From contig NZ_JACCFJ010000001.1 in NCBI RefSeq assembly GCF_013410345.1, positions 868,001 through 932,000 of the forward strand: DNA of 64,000 nt. Direction: 5' to 3'. The DNA comes from Saccharopolyspora hordei. GTDB taxonomy: Bacteria; Actinomycetota; Actinomycetes; Mycobacteriales; Pseudonocardiaceae. This document shows positions 25,913 through 36,050 of the stretch, piece after piece. The notes beneath the pieces were generated by a model, which was given only the letters and a program-made list of their open reading frames with translations, did not search any database and had not been told where the DNA came from. The first letter of the stretch is position 1, and the number at the start of each line of letters is the position of its first letter. The translations under genes and the position numbers were made by a program.

Positions 25913-28506
25913 CCAGCTCGACGGAGGCGGTGCAGGACGCACCGGCCCGGCGGGGTGCGAGTGGATCAGCCGAGGGTGCGCCGATGACGCACCGGCAGGT
26001 CATGAACGCGATGTACGGGCTGATGTTGGCGCTGTTGGTCGCCATCCTCAGCTCGACGATCGTGTCCAACGCGCTGCCGCGCATCATCGCCGACCTCGAC
26101 GGCACCCAGGGCCAGTACACCTGGGTGGTCACGGCGATGCTGCTGACCTCCACCGCGTCCACCCCGATCTGGGGCAAGCTCTCCGACCTGTTCAGCAAGA
26201 AGCTGCTCTACCAGCTGGCGATCGTGATCTTCACGGCCGGCTCGGTGGCCGGCGGCTTCGCGCAGTCGATGGAGACGCTGATCGGCTTCCGGGCCCTGCA
26301 GGGCATCGGCATGGGCGGCCTGCAGGCGTTGATCCAGGTCGTGATCGCGGCCATGGTCTCCCCGCGTGACCGCGGCCGCTACAGCGGTTACATCGGCGCC
26401 ACGTTCGCGGTGGCCACGGTCAGCGGCCCGCTGGTCGGCGGTGTCATCGTGGACACCTCCTGGCTGGGCTGGCGCTGGTGCTTCTGGGTGACCGTGCCGA
26501 TCGCGGTGATCGCGTTCATCGTGCTCGGCCGCACGCTGAAGCTGCCGGTCGTCAAGCGGCCGGTCAAGATCGACTGGTTCGGCGCGCTGTTCCTGGTCGG
26601 CGGCGTCAGCCTGCTGCTGGTGTGGGTCTCGCTGGCCGGCAAGTCGTTCGACTGGTGGTCGCCCGAGACCGCGGCCTACGTCGGCGGCGGCGTGGTCGCG
26701 CTGGTCGTCGCGGTGATCATCGAGGCCAAGGTCAGCGAGCCGATCGTGCCGCTGGGCATGTTCCGCAACTCCACGGTCACGCTGGCCACCATCGGCACCG
26801 TCGCGGTCGGCACCGCGATGTTCGGCGGCGCGGTGTTCCTGGGCCAGTACTTCCAGATCTCGCGCAGCATGACGCCCACCGAGGCCGGGCTCATGACGCT
26901 GCCCATGGTCGGCGGCATGTTCCTGTCCTCGACGATCTCCGGTCAGGTGATCTCGCGGATCACCGGCAAGATCAAGCCGTTCCTGATCGGCGGCTCGATC
27001 GTGATGATCGCGGCGATGTACCTGCTGAGCACCATGGACCACGAGACCGACCTGGTGCTGGTCGGCTGCTACCTGTTCCTGATGGGCACCGGCGTCGGCA
27101 TGCTCATGCAGAACCTGGTGCTGGCGGTGCAGAACGCGACCAGCGCGAAGAACATGGGGTCGGTGACCTCGGTGGTCACCTTCTTCCGGACCCTGGGCGG
27201 TTCGGCGGGTGTCTCGGTGCTCGGTGCGGTGCTGGCCACCCGCGTCACGGACTACATCGTGGAGGGCCTGTCCGCCATCCCCGGCGCCGCGCAGGCGGCC
27301 GGTGGCGGCGGCAGCTCCAGCCTGGACGTCGGGAGCCTGCCCGAGCCGATCCAGGTCATCGTCCGGGCCGCCTACGGCGACGCGATCGGTGACATCTTCT
27401 TCATCTCCGCCTGCATCGCGGTGGTCACCTTCGTGGCGGTGCTGTTCCTGAGGGAGACGCCGCTGCGGACCACGATCGACAGTCACGAGGAAAGGGAGGC
27501 GGTGGCGGTGGCCGCGCACGAGGACGCTGTGGACAACTTCACCCGTCCTGTGGACAAGTCGTCGGTGACCAGCGCCGCGGTCCACGGCTCTCCGCAGGTC
27601 GGTGACGCCGACCAGCGGACCGTCCGGATGTCCGCCGAACCTGTGGACAACCCTGTGGACCGGCGCTCCGAGGCCTGGTCAGAGCCGGTGTCGCCGCGTC
27701 CGTACGCGACCAACGGCAAGCACCTGGCGGGCGACATCGGCGGCGACGGCCTGTACGTGCACGGCGTCGTGCAGGACTCCGTCGGCAGCCCGGTGCCCGG
27801 GGTGGCGCTCACCCTCACCGACGCCAACGGGCGGCAGGTGGAGCGGGCGCGCACCGACCAGGACGGCCAGTTCCAGATGGGCGTCACCCACGGCGGCACC
27901 TACGTGCTCATCGCCTCCGGCGGCAGCTACCAGCCCACCGCGTCGATGGTGGTGGTCGGGGACCGCCCGGTGCGCCACGACGTCCAGCTGCTCGGCGCCG
28001 GCGGGCTCGCCGGCCTGGTGCACGTCGGCGGCGTCGGGGTCAGCGGCGCGATGGTGGTGCTCACCGACGTGCGGGGCGAGGTCGTGGCGTCCACGGCGAC
28101 CTCCGCGGACGGGCACTACACCTTCAGCGACCTGGTCGGCGGCTCGTACGCGCTGACCGTCACCGCGCCGAACTACCGCCCGGTGGCCAACTCGGTGACC
28201 GTGACCGACGGCGAGCAGACCACGGTGGACGTCGCGCTGCAGAGCGGCGCGCAGCTCACCGGCGTGGTCCGGTCGGCCAACCTCGGGGTCGCGGTGCCGG
28301 ACGCGCGGGTGACCCTGCTGAACTCCAGCGGCGCGGTCGTCGGCGCGGCCACCACCGACATCGACGGGCACTACACCTTCACCGACCTGCCGGACGGTGA
28401 GTACACGGTGATCGCCACCGGCTACCCGCCGGTCGCCACGTCGGTGCGCCTCAGCGGTGAGCAGAGCACGCACGACGTCGAGCTCGGTTACCCGGAGACC
28501 GACTGA
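25909..28506 (+). CDS. DHA2-type MFS exporter fused to C-terminal beta-sandwich repeats
   Basis: An 865-residue fusion. Residues about 30-520 form a 14-helix drug:H+ antiporter (DHA2). Landmarks are NALPRIIADLDGTQGQYTWVVTAMLL, GKLSDLFSKK, GFRALQGIGMGGL and a C-terminal helix ending FLRETPLRTTI. A charged linker rich in PVDNPVD follows. From about 612 come three carboxypeptidase-regulatory-like (CnaB-type) beta-sandwich repeats, each with GxVxxxxGxxVPGAxVxLxD..GxYxFxxLxxGxYxLxxxxxxYxPV. ATG 25909 follows GGGAAGGA and overlaps marR. The tail is probably on the cytoplasmic side because the helix number is even. It is co-transcribed with a YceI gene that carries a related domain. Confidence 0.88.
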   Translation: MTSSTEAVQDAPARRGASGSAEGAPMTHRQVMNAMYGLMLALLVAILSSTIVSNALPRIIADLDGTQGQYTWVVTAMLLTSTASTPIWGKLSDLFSKKLLYQLAIVIFTAGSVAGGFAQSMETLIGFRALQGIGMGGLQALIQVVIAAMVSPRDRGRYSGYIGATFAVATVSGPLVGGVIVDTSWLGWRWCFWVTVPIAVIAFIVLGRTLKLPVVKRPVKIDWFGALFLVGGVSLLLVWVSLAGKSFDWWSPETAAYVGGGVVALVVAVIIEAKVSEPIVPLGMFRNSTVTLATIGTVAVGTAMFGGAVFLGQYFQISRSMTPTEAGLMTLPMVGGMFLSSTISGQVISRITGKIKPFLIGGSIVMIAAMYLLSTMDHETDLVLVGCYLFLMGTGVGMLMQNLVLAVQNATSAKNMGSVTSVVTFFRTLGGSAGVSVLGAVLATRVTDYIVEGLSAIPGAAQAAGGGGSSSLDVGSLPEPIQVIVRAAYGDAIGDIFFISACIAVVTFVAVLFLRETPLRTTIDSHEEREAVAVAAHEDAVDNFTRPVDKSSVTSAAVHGSPQVGDADQRTVRMSAEPVDNPVDRRSEAWSEPVSPRPYATNGKHLAGDIGGDGLYVHGVVQDSVGSPVPGVALTLTDANGRQVERARTDQDGQFQMGVTHGGTYVLIASGGSYQPTASMVVVGDRPVRHDVQLLGAGGLAGLVHVGGVGVSGAMVVLTDVRGEVVASTATSADGHYTFSDLVGGSYALTVTAPNYRPVANSVTVTDGEQTTVDVALQSGAQLTGVVRSANLGVAVPDARVTLLNSSGAVVGAATTDIDGHYTFTDLPDGEYTVIATGYPPVATSVRLSGEQSTHDVELGYPETD

Positions 28507-28586
28507 GCGCGGTGGGGCGGGCGGGTTCCGCGCCCGCCCCACCAGCGCGCACCCCGATCTTGACGTTCTTCGAGGAGATGTTTCGG

Positions 28587-29438
28587 ATGGACTTCGGCCA
28601 ACAGCAGGTCGGGACGACTGGCGTTGGTGCCGGGAGCGGTGCGGTCACCGCGAACGTGCGCGGCACCGACGGCTGGCCGGTCCCGGAGGCGGTGCTGACC
28701 GTCATCGACGGCACCGGCACCCAGGTCGCGCGCGTGCAGGGCGACGCGCAGGGTTCGGTGGTCGCCACCGGGCTGGAGTCCGGCACCTACACCGCGATCG
28801 TCACGGCGGTGGGGCACGAGCCGGTCGCGCGGACCACGCTGGTGCACGACGGGGCCGCCGCCACGCTCGGTGAGGTGGAGCTGCGGCGCGTGGGCGGTGC
28901 GGACCTGCCCGCGCCGGGGTTGTGGCGCATCGACCCGGTGCACTCGTCGATCCAGGCCACCGCCCGGCACCTGGGGATCAGCAGCATCCACGGGCGGTTC
29001 AACGAGTTCTCCGGGGAGATCCGCATCGGCAGCCCGATCGAGACCTCCACGGTGCAGGCGACGATCGTCGCGGCCAGCATCGACACGGCCAACTCGATGC
29101 GCGACGACCACCTGCGCAACCCGGACTTCCTGGACGTGGAGCGCTACCCGGAGATCACCTTCCGCTCCACCGCGCTGCGCCCGCGCGGCGGCGACCGCTG
29201 GGACCTGGACGGCGAGCTGACGCTGTGCGGCGTGACCCGCCCGGTGCGGCTGGACACCCGCTTCTCCGGGGTCGGCCCGGACCCGTGGGGCGGCACGCGG
29301 GCCTCGGCGACGGCGACGACCCAGCTCCGTCGCGAGGACTTCGCGATGAACTTCAACCAGGCCCTGCAGACCGGCATCGCCGCGATCGGCACCACCCTCA
29401 AGGTGGAGATCGACGTCCAGGCGGTCCGCGAGGACTGA
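28587..29438 (+). CDS. YceI-family protein with N-terminal beta-sandwich domain
   Basis: A 283-residue protein. Residues about 14-95 form one carboxypeptidase-regulatory-like repeat (VRGTDGWPVPEAVLTVIDG, GLESGTYTAIVTAVGHEPV) akin to those on the MFS protein upstream. Residues about 100-283 are a YceI lipocalin-like barrel (WRIDPVHSSIQATARHLGISSIHGRF, ANSMRDDHLRNPDFLDVERYPEITF, FNQALQTGIAAIGTTLKVEID). YceI barrels bind isoprenoids or other hydrophobic molecules. No signal peptide is visible. ATG 28587 with GAGGAG at 28572-28577 was chosen; ATG 28578 is possible. It follows the MFS gene by 80 bp. Confidence 0.87.
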   Translation: MDFGQQQVGTTGVGAGSGAVTANVRGTDGWPVPEAVLTVIDGTGTQVARVQGDAQGSVVATGLESGTYTAIVTAVGHEPVARTTLVHDGAAATLGEVELRRVGGADLPAPGLWRIDPVHSSIQATARHLGISSIHGRFNEFSGEIRIGSPIETSTVQATIVAASIDTANSMRDDHLRNPDFLDVERYPEITFRSTALRPRGGDRWDLDGELTLCGVTRPVRLDTRFSGVGPDPWGGTRASATATTQLRREDFAMNFNQALQTGIAAIGTTLKVEIDVQAVRED

Positions 29439-29460
29439 CGCCTCACCCGGCTGGAACGAG

Positions 29461-29507
29461 GTGAAGGGCACCTTCCGCCGACCAGGTCGGTGGGAGGTGC
29501 CCTTCAC
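29461..29507. repeat. Intergenic palindrome, family B copy 1 (terminator-like)
   Basis: The arms GTGAAGGGCACCT (29461-29473) and AGGTGCCCTTCAC (29495-29507) are perfect. An inner stem CCGACC/GGTCGG continues almost to the centre, giving a hairpin of about 23 bp. It lies between convergent genes. Related copies are at 44867 and 50271. Confidence 0.85.
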
Positions 29508-29591
29508 GCTCGTGGAGGGTGGTTCACCGCCGCGCCGCGACCGGGGGTGGTGCGATCCCGGTGCGGGGCGCAGGTCCGGTGGGGTGGGTCG

Positions 29592-31154
29592 TCAGAGCTT
29601 CTCGAGCTTGCGGACCTCCCCGGTGCGGAGCTTCTCGCGGTAGGCCGCCAGCTCGCGCTTCACCACCGGGATCATGATGTAGAGCCCGATGATGTTGAAC
29701 AGCGCCAGCGCGAACAGCACCGCGTCGGCGAAGTCGAGCACGCTGCCCAGCGTCAGCACCGAGCCCACCACGGTGAACACGCAGAACAGGACGTTGTAGA
29801 CCCGCTCCTTGGCCTTGCTCTTGCCGAACAGGTACAGCCAGGCGCGCTGGCCGTAGTAGCCCCAGGTGATGATCGTGGAGATCGCGAACAGCGCCACGGC
29901 CAGGGTCAGCACGTACGGGAACCACGGCAGCACGGTCGCGAAGGACTCCGAGGTCACCGTGACGCCGTCCGGGGTGTCGCCGCCGTTGAGCACCGTCTGC
30001 TGCGCGTCGGTCCAGAACTGCGTCTTGGCGATGACGATGGTCAGCGCCGTCATGGTGCAGACGACGACGGTGTCGATGAACGGCTCCAGCAGTGCGACCA
30101 GGCCCTCGGTGACCGGGTGCTTGGTCTTCACCGCCGAGTGCGCGATCGGTGCCGAGCCGAGCCCCGCCTCGTTGGAGAACGCGGCGCGCTGGAAGCCGAC
30201 GATGAGCACGCCGATGAGCCCGCCGAACCCGGCCTCCGGGGTGAACGCGCCGGAGATGATGTCGCCGACGGCGCCGGGGACCGCGTCGTAGTTGACGCCG
30301 ATGACGGTGAGGCCGGCCAGCACGTAGATCACGGCCATGGCCGGGACCAGGCGGCTGGTGACCGCGCCGATGGACTTGATCCCGCCGATGATCACCGCGC
30401 CGATCAGCACCGCCAGCAGGACGCCGAAGACCAGCGCCGCGCCGTCGGAGCCGAGCAGGCCGGTGTCGCCGCCGGTGACGTCGCGCAGCTGCGCGAAGGT
30501 CTGGTTGGCCTGGAACATGTTGCCGCCGGCGATGGCGAAGAACAGGATCATGATCGCGGCGAGCACGCTCAGCACCTTGCCCAGCGAGGCGCCGAAGGCG
30601 TTCGGGATGCGTTCCGCGATGCCCTTGCGCAGGTAGTGCATGGGCCCGCCGGAGACGACGCCGTCGGCGTCGATCTCCCGGTACTTCACGCCGAGGGTGC
30701 ACTCGACGAACTTGGTGGCCATGCCGAGCAGGCCGCAGACGATCATCCAGAAGGTCGCACCCGCGCCGCCGACGGTCACCGCGACGCCGACGCCGGCGAT
30801 GTTGCCGAGGCCGACGGTGCCGGACAGCGCGGAGGCGAGCGCCTGGAAGTGGTTGATCTCGCCCGGCTCGGAGTCGTCGGTGTACTTGCCGCGCACCAGG
30901 TCGACGGCCAGCTTGAACGACCGGACCTGGATGAACCCGAAGACCACGGTGAACACCGCGGCGGCGATGACCAGCCAGGCGACGATCCACGGGAAGGTCA
31001 CCCCGAAGACCGTGAGCTCGCCGAAGACGACGTTGGAGAACGCCTCGCTGACGGGGTCGAAGACGCTGTTGATCGTGTTCTCGATGCCGGAGAGCGCTCC
31101 GCCCTCCTCAGCGGCCAAGACGTGCGGACCGTCCGGTCCTGTGCTGAAGGTCAT
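29592..31154 (-). CDS. Alanine/glycine:sodium symporter (AGCS family)
   Basis: A 520-residue inner-membrane transporter with about ten helices. Family landmarks are ALASALSGTVGLGNIAGVGVAV, GATFWMIVCGLLGMATKFVECTLGVKYRE, GGPMHYLRKGI, GFQRAAFSNEAGLGSAPIAHSAVKTKHPVTEGLVALLEPFIDT and the later ITWGYYGQRAWLYLFG. It imports alanine or glycine with Na+. ATG 31154 is divergent from clpB. There is no clear Shine-Dalgarno; the gap between them holds an HspR site that belongs to clpB. Confidence 0.93.
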   Translation of the reverse strand: MTFSTGPDGPHVLAAEEGGALSGIENTINSVFDPVSEAFSNVVFGELTVFGVTFPWIVAWLVIAAAVFTVVFGFIQVRSFKLAVDLVRGKYTDDSEPGEINHFQALASALSGTVGLGNIAGVGVAVTVGGAGATFWMIVCGLLGMATKFVECTLGVKYREIDADGVVSGGPMHYLRKGIAERIPNAFGASLGKVLSVLAAIMILFFAIAGGNMFQANQTFAQLRDVTGGDTGLLGSDGAALVFGVLLAVLIGAVIIGGIKSIGAVTSRLVPAMAVIYVLAGLTVIGVNYDAVPGAVGDIISGAFTPEAGFGGLIGVLIVGFQRAAFSNEAGLGSAPIAHSAVKTKHPVTEGLVALLEPFIDTVVVCTMTALTIVIAKTQFWTDAQQTVLNGGDTPDGVTVTSESFATVLPWFPYVLTLAVALFAISTIITWGYYGQRAWLYLFGKSKAKERVYNVLFCVFTVVGSVLTLGSVLDFADAVLFALALFNIIGLYIMIPVVKRELAAYREKLRTGEVRKLEKL

Positions 31155-31251
31155 GGCAGTTTAGCTAAATCGAGTGAAATGTCGCCAACAAGTCATCCGT
31201 GTGACTTTGTCTGGGATCGAGACCTGTCCGTGTCCTGCGTCACGTCCTATC

Positions 31252-31272
31252 CTTGAGTGGAACCCGCTCAAC
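31252..31272 (+). promoter_or_regulatory. HAIR operator of clpB
   Basis: CTTGAGT-N7-GCTCAAC (31252-31272) matches the HspR-binding inverted repeat and the copy at dnaK. It lies 80 bp before the clpB start, with a -10-like TACGTT at 31279-31284. Confidence 0.8.
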
Positions 31273-31351
31273 TTTTCTTACGTTGGTCATGTGGAAGAGC
31301 CCGAGACGAGCCAGGATGAGCTGGCAGGAGCCAGTGGCGACGAGGTGAGGA

Positions 31352-33940
31352 ATGGACGCGTTCAACCCGACGACCAAGACCCAGCAGGCGATCTCCTCGG
31401 CGGTGCAGGCCGCGACCGTGGCCGGCAACCCGGACGTCAGCCCCGCTCACCTGCTCGGGGCGCTGCTCGCCCAGGGCGACGGGGTGACCGCGCCGCTGCT
31501 CACCGCGGTCGGTGCCGAACCTGCTGCGGTGCACGAGGAGCTCGAGAAGCTGATCAGCACGCTGCCGTCGGCCAGCGGCAGCACGGTGTCGGCCCCGCAG
31601 CTGTCCCGCGAGGCCGTCGCGGCGCTCACCCACGCGCAGCGGCTGGCGACCGAGATGGGCGACGAGTACGTCTCCACCGAGCACCTGCTCGTCGGGTTGG
31701 CCGCGGAAGGCGGCCGCGTCGCCGACCTGCTCCGCAAGCACGGCGCCACCCCGGAGGCGCTCCAGGAGGCCTTCGGCAAGGTGCGCGGCTCGGCCCGCGT
31801 GACCAGCCCGGACCCCGAGGGCACCTACAAGGCCCTGGAGAAGTACGGCCAGGACCTCACCGAGCGGGCCCGCAAGGGCGACCTGGACCCGGTGATCGGG
31901 CGGGACGCCGAGATCCGCCGCGTCGTGCAGGTGCTGTCCCGCCGCACCAAGAACAACCCGGTGCTCATCGGCGAGCCCGGCGTCGGCAAGACCGCGATCG
32001 TGGAGGGCTTGGCCCAGCGCATCGTGGCGGGTGACGTGCCGGAGTCGCTGCGCGGCAAGCGCGTGGTGGCGCTGGACCTCGGCTCGATGGTGGCCGGGGC
32101 GAAGTACCGCGGCGAGTTCGAGGAGCGGCTCAAGGCGGTGCTCAAGGAGATCACCGACTCGGCCGGGCAGGTCATCACCTTCATCGACGAGCTGCACACC
32201 ATCGTCGGCGCCGGCGCCACCGGCGAGGGCGCGATGGACGCCGGGAACATGATCAAGCCGATGCTGGCCCGCGGTGAGCTGCGCATGGTCGGCGCGACCA
32301 CGCTCGACGAGTACCGCGAGCACATCGAGACCGACGCCGCGCTGGAGCGCCGCTTCCAGCAGGTGCTGGTCGGCGAGCCGAGCCCGGAGGACACCGTGGC
32401 GATCCTGCGCGGCCTCAAGGAGCGCTACGAGGTGCACCACGGTGTGCGGATCACCGACGGCGCGCTGGTCGCCGCGGCGACCCTGTCCGACCGCTACATC
32501 ACGGCGCGCTTCCTGCCGGACAAGGCGATCGACCTGGTCGACGAGGCGGCGTCGCGGTTGCGCATGGAGATCGACTCCCGCCCGGTGGAGATCGACGAGG
32601 TGGAACGCGCGGTGCGGCGGCTGGAGATCGAGGAGATGGCGCTGTCCAAGGAGGACGACCCGGCCTCCCTGGAGCGGCTGGCCGCGCTGCGCGCCGAGCT
32701 CGCCGACCGCCGCGAGAAGCTCTCCGAGCTGACCGCGCGGTGGCAGCAGGAGAAGGAGTCCATCGACCGGGTCCGCGACCTCAAGACGCAGCTGGAGCAG
32801 CTGCGCGGCGAGTCCGAGCGCGCCGAGCGCGACGGCGACCTGGGCAAGGCCGCCGAGCTGCGCTACGGCCGGATCCCGCAGCTGGAGAAGGAGCTCGAGA
32901 CCGCCACGGCCGCGCAGAGCGAGCGCAAGGCGATGCTGCAGGAGGAGGTCACCGCCGACGACGTCGCGGACGTGGTGAGCTCCTGGACCGGCATCCCCGC
33001 CGGGCGGCTGCTGGAGGGCGAGACCGCCAAGCTGCTGCGCATGGAGGAGGCGCTGGAGTCGCGCGTGGTCGGCCAGGCCGAGGCCGTGCGCGCGGTGTCC
33101 GACGCGGTGCGCCGCACCCGCGCCGGGGTCGCCGACCCGGACCGGCCGACGGGCTCGTTCCTGTTCCTCGGCCCGACCGGTGTCGGCAAGACCGAGCTGG
33201 CCAAGGCGCTGGCCGAGTTCCTGTTCGACGACGAGCGGGCGATGATCCGCATCGACATGAGCGAGTACGCCGAGAAGCACTCGGTGGCCCGGCTCGTCGG
33301 CGCCCCGCCCGGGTACGTCGGCTACGACCAGGGCGGCCAGCTGACCGAGTCGGTGCGCCGGCGGCCCTACTCGGTGGTGCTGTTCGACGAGGTGGAGAAG
33401 GCGCACCAGGACGTCTTCGACGTGCTGCTGCAGGTGCTCGACGACGGGCGGCTCACCGACGGCCAGGGCCGCACGGTGGACTTCCGCAACACGATCCTGG
33501 TGCTGACCTCGAACCTCGGCTCGCACGCGATCGCGGACCCGAACCTGACCGAGGAGCAGCGGGACGACGCGGTGATGTCGGTGGTGCGCCAGCACTTCAA
33601 GCCGGAGTTCCTGAACCGGCTGGACGACGTGGTGGTGTTCCACTCGCTGTCCACCGAGGAGCTGACGTCCATCGTGGACATCCAGGTGGACCGGCTGGCG
33701 CAGCGCCTGGCGCAGCGCCGCCTCACCCTCGACGTCCAGCCGGCGGCGCGGGACTGGCTGGCGCTCAACGGGTTCGACCCGGTCTACGGGGCGCGCCCGC
33801 TGCGGCGCCTGGTGCAGACGGCCATCGGCGACCAGCTGGCCCGCAAGCTGCTGGCGGGCGAGATCCGCGAGGGCGACAAGGTCCGGGTGGACACCGCGGA
33901 CGACAACGACTCCCTCGTGGTCAGCGCGGTCGAGAGCTGA
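31352..33940 (+). CDS. clpB: ATP-dependent disaggregase ClpB (Hsp100)
   Basis: An 862-residue Hsp100 that works with DnaK to dissolve aggregates. The N domain (two repeats, residues 5-145) is followed by NBD1 with Walker [10 protein letters not shown] and Walker [11 protein letters not shown], and the middle coiled-coil domain at about 410-520. NBD2 has Walker [10 protein letters not shown] and [12 protein letters not shown]. Sensor motifs and the [10 protein letters not shown]-terminal region are present. ATG 31352 follows GAGGTGAGG. The HAIR site upstream places it in the HspR regulon with dnaK-grpE-dnaJ. Confidence 0.98.
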   Translation: MDAFNPTTKTQQAISSAVQAATVAGNPDVSPAHLLGALLAQGDGVTAPLLTAVGAEPAAVHEELEKLISTLPSASGSTVSAPQLSREAVAALTHAQRLATEMGDEYVSTEHLLVGLAAEGGRVADLLRKHGATPEALQEAFGKVRGSARVTSPDPEGTYKALEKYGQDLTERARKGDLDPVIGRDAEIRRVVQVLSRRTKNNPVLIGEPGVGKTAIVEGLAQRIVAGDVPESLRGKRVVALDLGSMVAGAKYRGEFEERLKAVLKEITDSAGQVITFIDELHTIVGAGATGEGAMDAGNMIKPMLARGELRMVGATTLDEYREHIETDAALERRFQQVLVGEPSPEDTVAILRGLKERYEVHHGVRITDGALVAAATLSDRYITARFLPDKAIDLVDEAASRLRMEIDSRPVEIDEVERAVRRLEIEEMALSKEDDPASLERLAALRAELADRREKLSELTARWQQEKESIDRVRDLKTQLEQLRGESERAERDGDLGKAAELRYGRIPQLEKELETATAAQSERKAMLQEEVTADDVADVVSSWTGIPAGRLLEGETAKLLRMEEALESRVVGQAEAVRAVSDAVRRTRAGVADPDRPTGSFLFLGPTGVGKTELAKALAEFLFDDERAMIRIDMSEYAEKHSVARLVGAPPGYVGYDQGGQLTESVRRRPYSVVLFDEVEKAHQDVFDVLLQVLDDGRLTDGQGRTVDFRNTILVLTSNLGSHAIADPNLTEEQRDDAVMSVVRQHFKPEFLNRLDDVVVFHSLSTEELTSIVDIQVDRLAQRLAQRRLTLDVQPAARDWLALNGFDPVYGARPLRRLVQTAIGDQLARKLLAGEIREGDKVRVDTADDNDSLVVSAVES

Positions 33941-33946
33941 GCGCGG

Positions 33947-33978
33947 CGGCCGTCGCCGGTCCCCCACGGCGACGGCCG
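33947..33978. terminator. Bidirectional terminator, clpB / MFS
   Basis: A perfect 12-bp stem (33947-33958 with 33967-33978) has an 8-nt loop, between the convergent clpB and MFS stop codons. Confidence 0.8.
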
Positions 33979-33986
33979 ACCGCGGC

Positions 33987-35207
33987 TCAGCGGTGCAGGT
34001 AGGTGGAGGTCACGGCGACCACGGCGAACAGGGCGGCCGCCGAGGCGAAGGCGACCGTCGCCGTGGTCAGGCCGAAGGCGGTGCTCACCACGCCCAGCGT
34101 CACGCTCGGCACGCCCGCCGACAGGTAGGCCACCACGTAGATCAGCGCCGAGGTGCCCGCGCGGTGCTCCGGCGGGGCCAGGCTGGTCAGCATCCGCATG
34201 CCGCCCATGAACATCAGGCCCCAGCCGACGCCGAGGACCGCCGCGGCGGTGAAGAACAGCAGCGGCTGGTGCGCGACGGTCGAGGCCGCCACCCCGGCGA
34301 GTCCGACCACCATCACCGGGCCGGCGATGCGCACCGCGCGGCGGGCGTCGAGCCCGGACAGCAGCAGCTGACCGACCCCGCCGAGCCCGGTCAGCACCGC
34401 GACCGTCGCGCCACCGACCAGGTGCGGGCTGGCGTCGACCATGCCCTTGGCCACGGACGGGCCGAGGGACATGAACATCCCGCCGACGGTCCACGACGAG
34501 AGCAGGGTGGTGGCCATCAGCGTGAACGTCAGCCCCTTGCCCGCCGGGACGGTCGGGCGCTGCGGGCGCAGCGCCTCGCGCAGGGCACCGCGCTGGGTGA
34601 CCGGTTCCGGCATCGCCAGCACGCCCGGGACGGCCAGCGCGAAGCCGAGCACCAGCAGCAGGTAGCTGGTCAGCGTCGGGCCGGGCACGAACTGCACCAG
34701 CGCCCCCGCGCCCAGCGAGCCCAGCGCCATGCCGAAGGCCGAGGACACGCCGTTGACCAGCGCTCCGCGGTTGGAGCCGGGACGCTGGAAGTCCAGCAGC
34801 GAGCCGCTGATGGCGCTGGTCGCCACACCGGTGGCCAGGCCCTGCAGCGCGCGACCGGCGTACAGCCAGCCGACGCCGGGGGCGAAGGCGAGCAGCAGCA
34901 TCGAGACGATCTCCAGCCCGAGCGCCACCACGAGCACCGGGCGCCGCCCGACGTGGTCGGACAGCGACCCGAACAGCAGCAGCGCGACCAGGATCGCCAC
35001 CGCGTAGGCGGCGAAGACCTCGGTGAGCACGGTGGTCGTGAAGCCCCAGCGCTGCTGGTACAGCGAGTACATCGGGGAGGGGGCGGTGGACGCCATGAGG
35101 AACAGCGCGTAGAGCGCACCGGTGAACCAGAAGGCAGCGGGCCGGGACAACCCCTCCCGCGGCGCGCGCACCGCGCTGCTGGCCCTGGCGGGTTCCGTGG
35201 TGGTCAA
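33987..35207 (-). CDS. MFS transporter, 12-helix drug-efflux type
   Basis: A 406-residue MFS protein with twelve predicted helices, including LFGSLSDHVGRRPVLVVAL after helix 2 (MFS motif A) and a central loop near residue 200. The start is TTG at 35207 with GAGGGAG upstream on the minus strand. It is divergent from a TetR regulator with a palindrome between them, so it is probably a regulated exporter. The substrate is unknown. Confidence 0.87.
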   Translation of the reverse strand: MTTTEPARASSAVRAPREGLSRPAAFWFTGALYALFLMASTAPSPMYSLYQQRWGFTTTVLTEVFAAYAVAILVALLLFGSLSDHVGRRPVLVVALGLEIVSMLLLAFAPGVGWLYAGRALQGLATGVATSAISGSLLDFQRPGSNRGALVNGVSSAFGMALGSLGAGALVQFVPGPTLTSYLLLVLGFALAVPGVLAMPEPVTQRGALREALRPQRPTVPAGKGLTFTLMATTLLSSWTVGGMFMSLGPSVAKGMVDASPHLVGGATVAVLTGLGGVGQLLLSGLDARRAVRIAGPVMVVGLAGVAASTVAHQPLLFFTAAAVLGVGWGLMFMGGMRMLTSLAPPEHRAGTSALIYVVAYLSAGVPSVTLGVVSTAFGLTTATVAFASAAALFAVVAVTSTYLHR

Positions 35208-35253
35208 GGCACTCCCTCACTGGACGAGCGGATCCGCACCTGCAACCCGCGAT

Positions 35254-35285
35254 CGGAACGGATCATTCCGGTCCGGGGTTATCCT
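35254..35285. promoter_or_regulatory. Probable TetR operator and -10 between MFS and TetR genes
   Basis: CGGAA-N7-TTCCG (35254-35270) is an inverted repeat in the 84-bp divergent gap. A plus-strand -10-like TATCCT at 35280-35285 ends 7 nt before the ATG of the TetR gene, indicating a leaderless mRNA. Confidence 0.5.
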
Positions 35286-35291
35286 GTGGCC

Positions 35292-35921
35292 ATGACCACA
35301 CCGCACAGGCACGCGCAGCACGACGACCGGGTGATCCGGGCGGCGCGCGAGGTGTTCGCCGAGCAGGGCTTCGCGGCCCCGATGGCCGAGGTCGCCAAGC
35401 GCGCGGGCGTCGGAGTGGCCAGCGTGTACCGCCGCTACCCGAGCAAGCACGAGCTGGTCGAGCAGGTCCGCATCGCCGCGTTCCAGCTGATGCTCGACGA
35501 GGCCGAGCGGGCGCGGGCGGAGGAACCCGACGCCTGGGCGGCGCTGGTCCGGTTCATGCGGCGGTGCCTGCGCGAGGGGTCCGGCATCGGCACGGTGCTG
35601 CCGCCGATGGACCCGCAGCACGTCTACTCGGACCGGTTCCGCGACCTGCAGCAGCGCCTGGCGACGGCGATCGAGCACCTCGTGACCGCCGCGCAGCAGG
35701 CCGGTGAGCTGCGCACCGACGTCGACTGGACCGACGTGCTGCTGCTGTTCAAGCACCTCAACCCGCGGCTGCCGACCAGCGAGCACCGCCGCGCCGAGCT
35801 GCGCGCCCGCTACCTCGGCCTGGTGCTCGAGGGCCTGCGCCCGGGCGGGCCCGAGCTCCCCGGCCCGGCCCCGGACCGCGCGGAGTGGCAGGCCCTCTGC
35901 GACAACCTCGCCACGACGTAG
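35292..35921 (+). CDS. TetR family transcriptional regulator
   Basis: A 209-residue TetR protein. The HTH region is IRAAREVFAEQGFAAPMAEVAKRAGVGVASVYRRYPSKHELVEQV. The C-terminal domain resembles the TetR_C group with RFMRRCLREGSGIGTVLPPM. ATG 35292 is the first codon after a -10 at exactly leaderless spacing. It probably represses the divergent MFS gene through the repeat at 35254-35270. Confidence 0.88.
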   Translation: MTTPHRHAQHDDRVIRAAREVFAEQGFAAPMAEVAKRAGVGVASVYRRYPSKHELVEQVRIAAFQLMLDEAERARAEEPDAWAALVRFMRRCLREGSGIGTVLPPMDPQHVYSDRFRDLQQRLATAIEHLVTAAQQAGELRTDVDWTDVLLLFKHLNPRLPTSEHRRAELRARYLGLVLEGLRPGGPELPGPAPDRAEWQALCDNLATT

Positions 35922-36050
35922 CGCGCAACGCCCGGCCGTGCGGGAGTCCCCGCAGCGTTTTCGCAGGTGAGCTTCAGCCGATGGAGCGGTTCCGGGTCGG
36001 ATGCCAAGGTGATCTTCGTCTTCGGCGGTGATCGGACTACCCTGCGCTGT

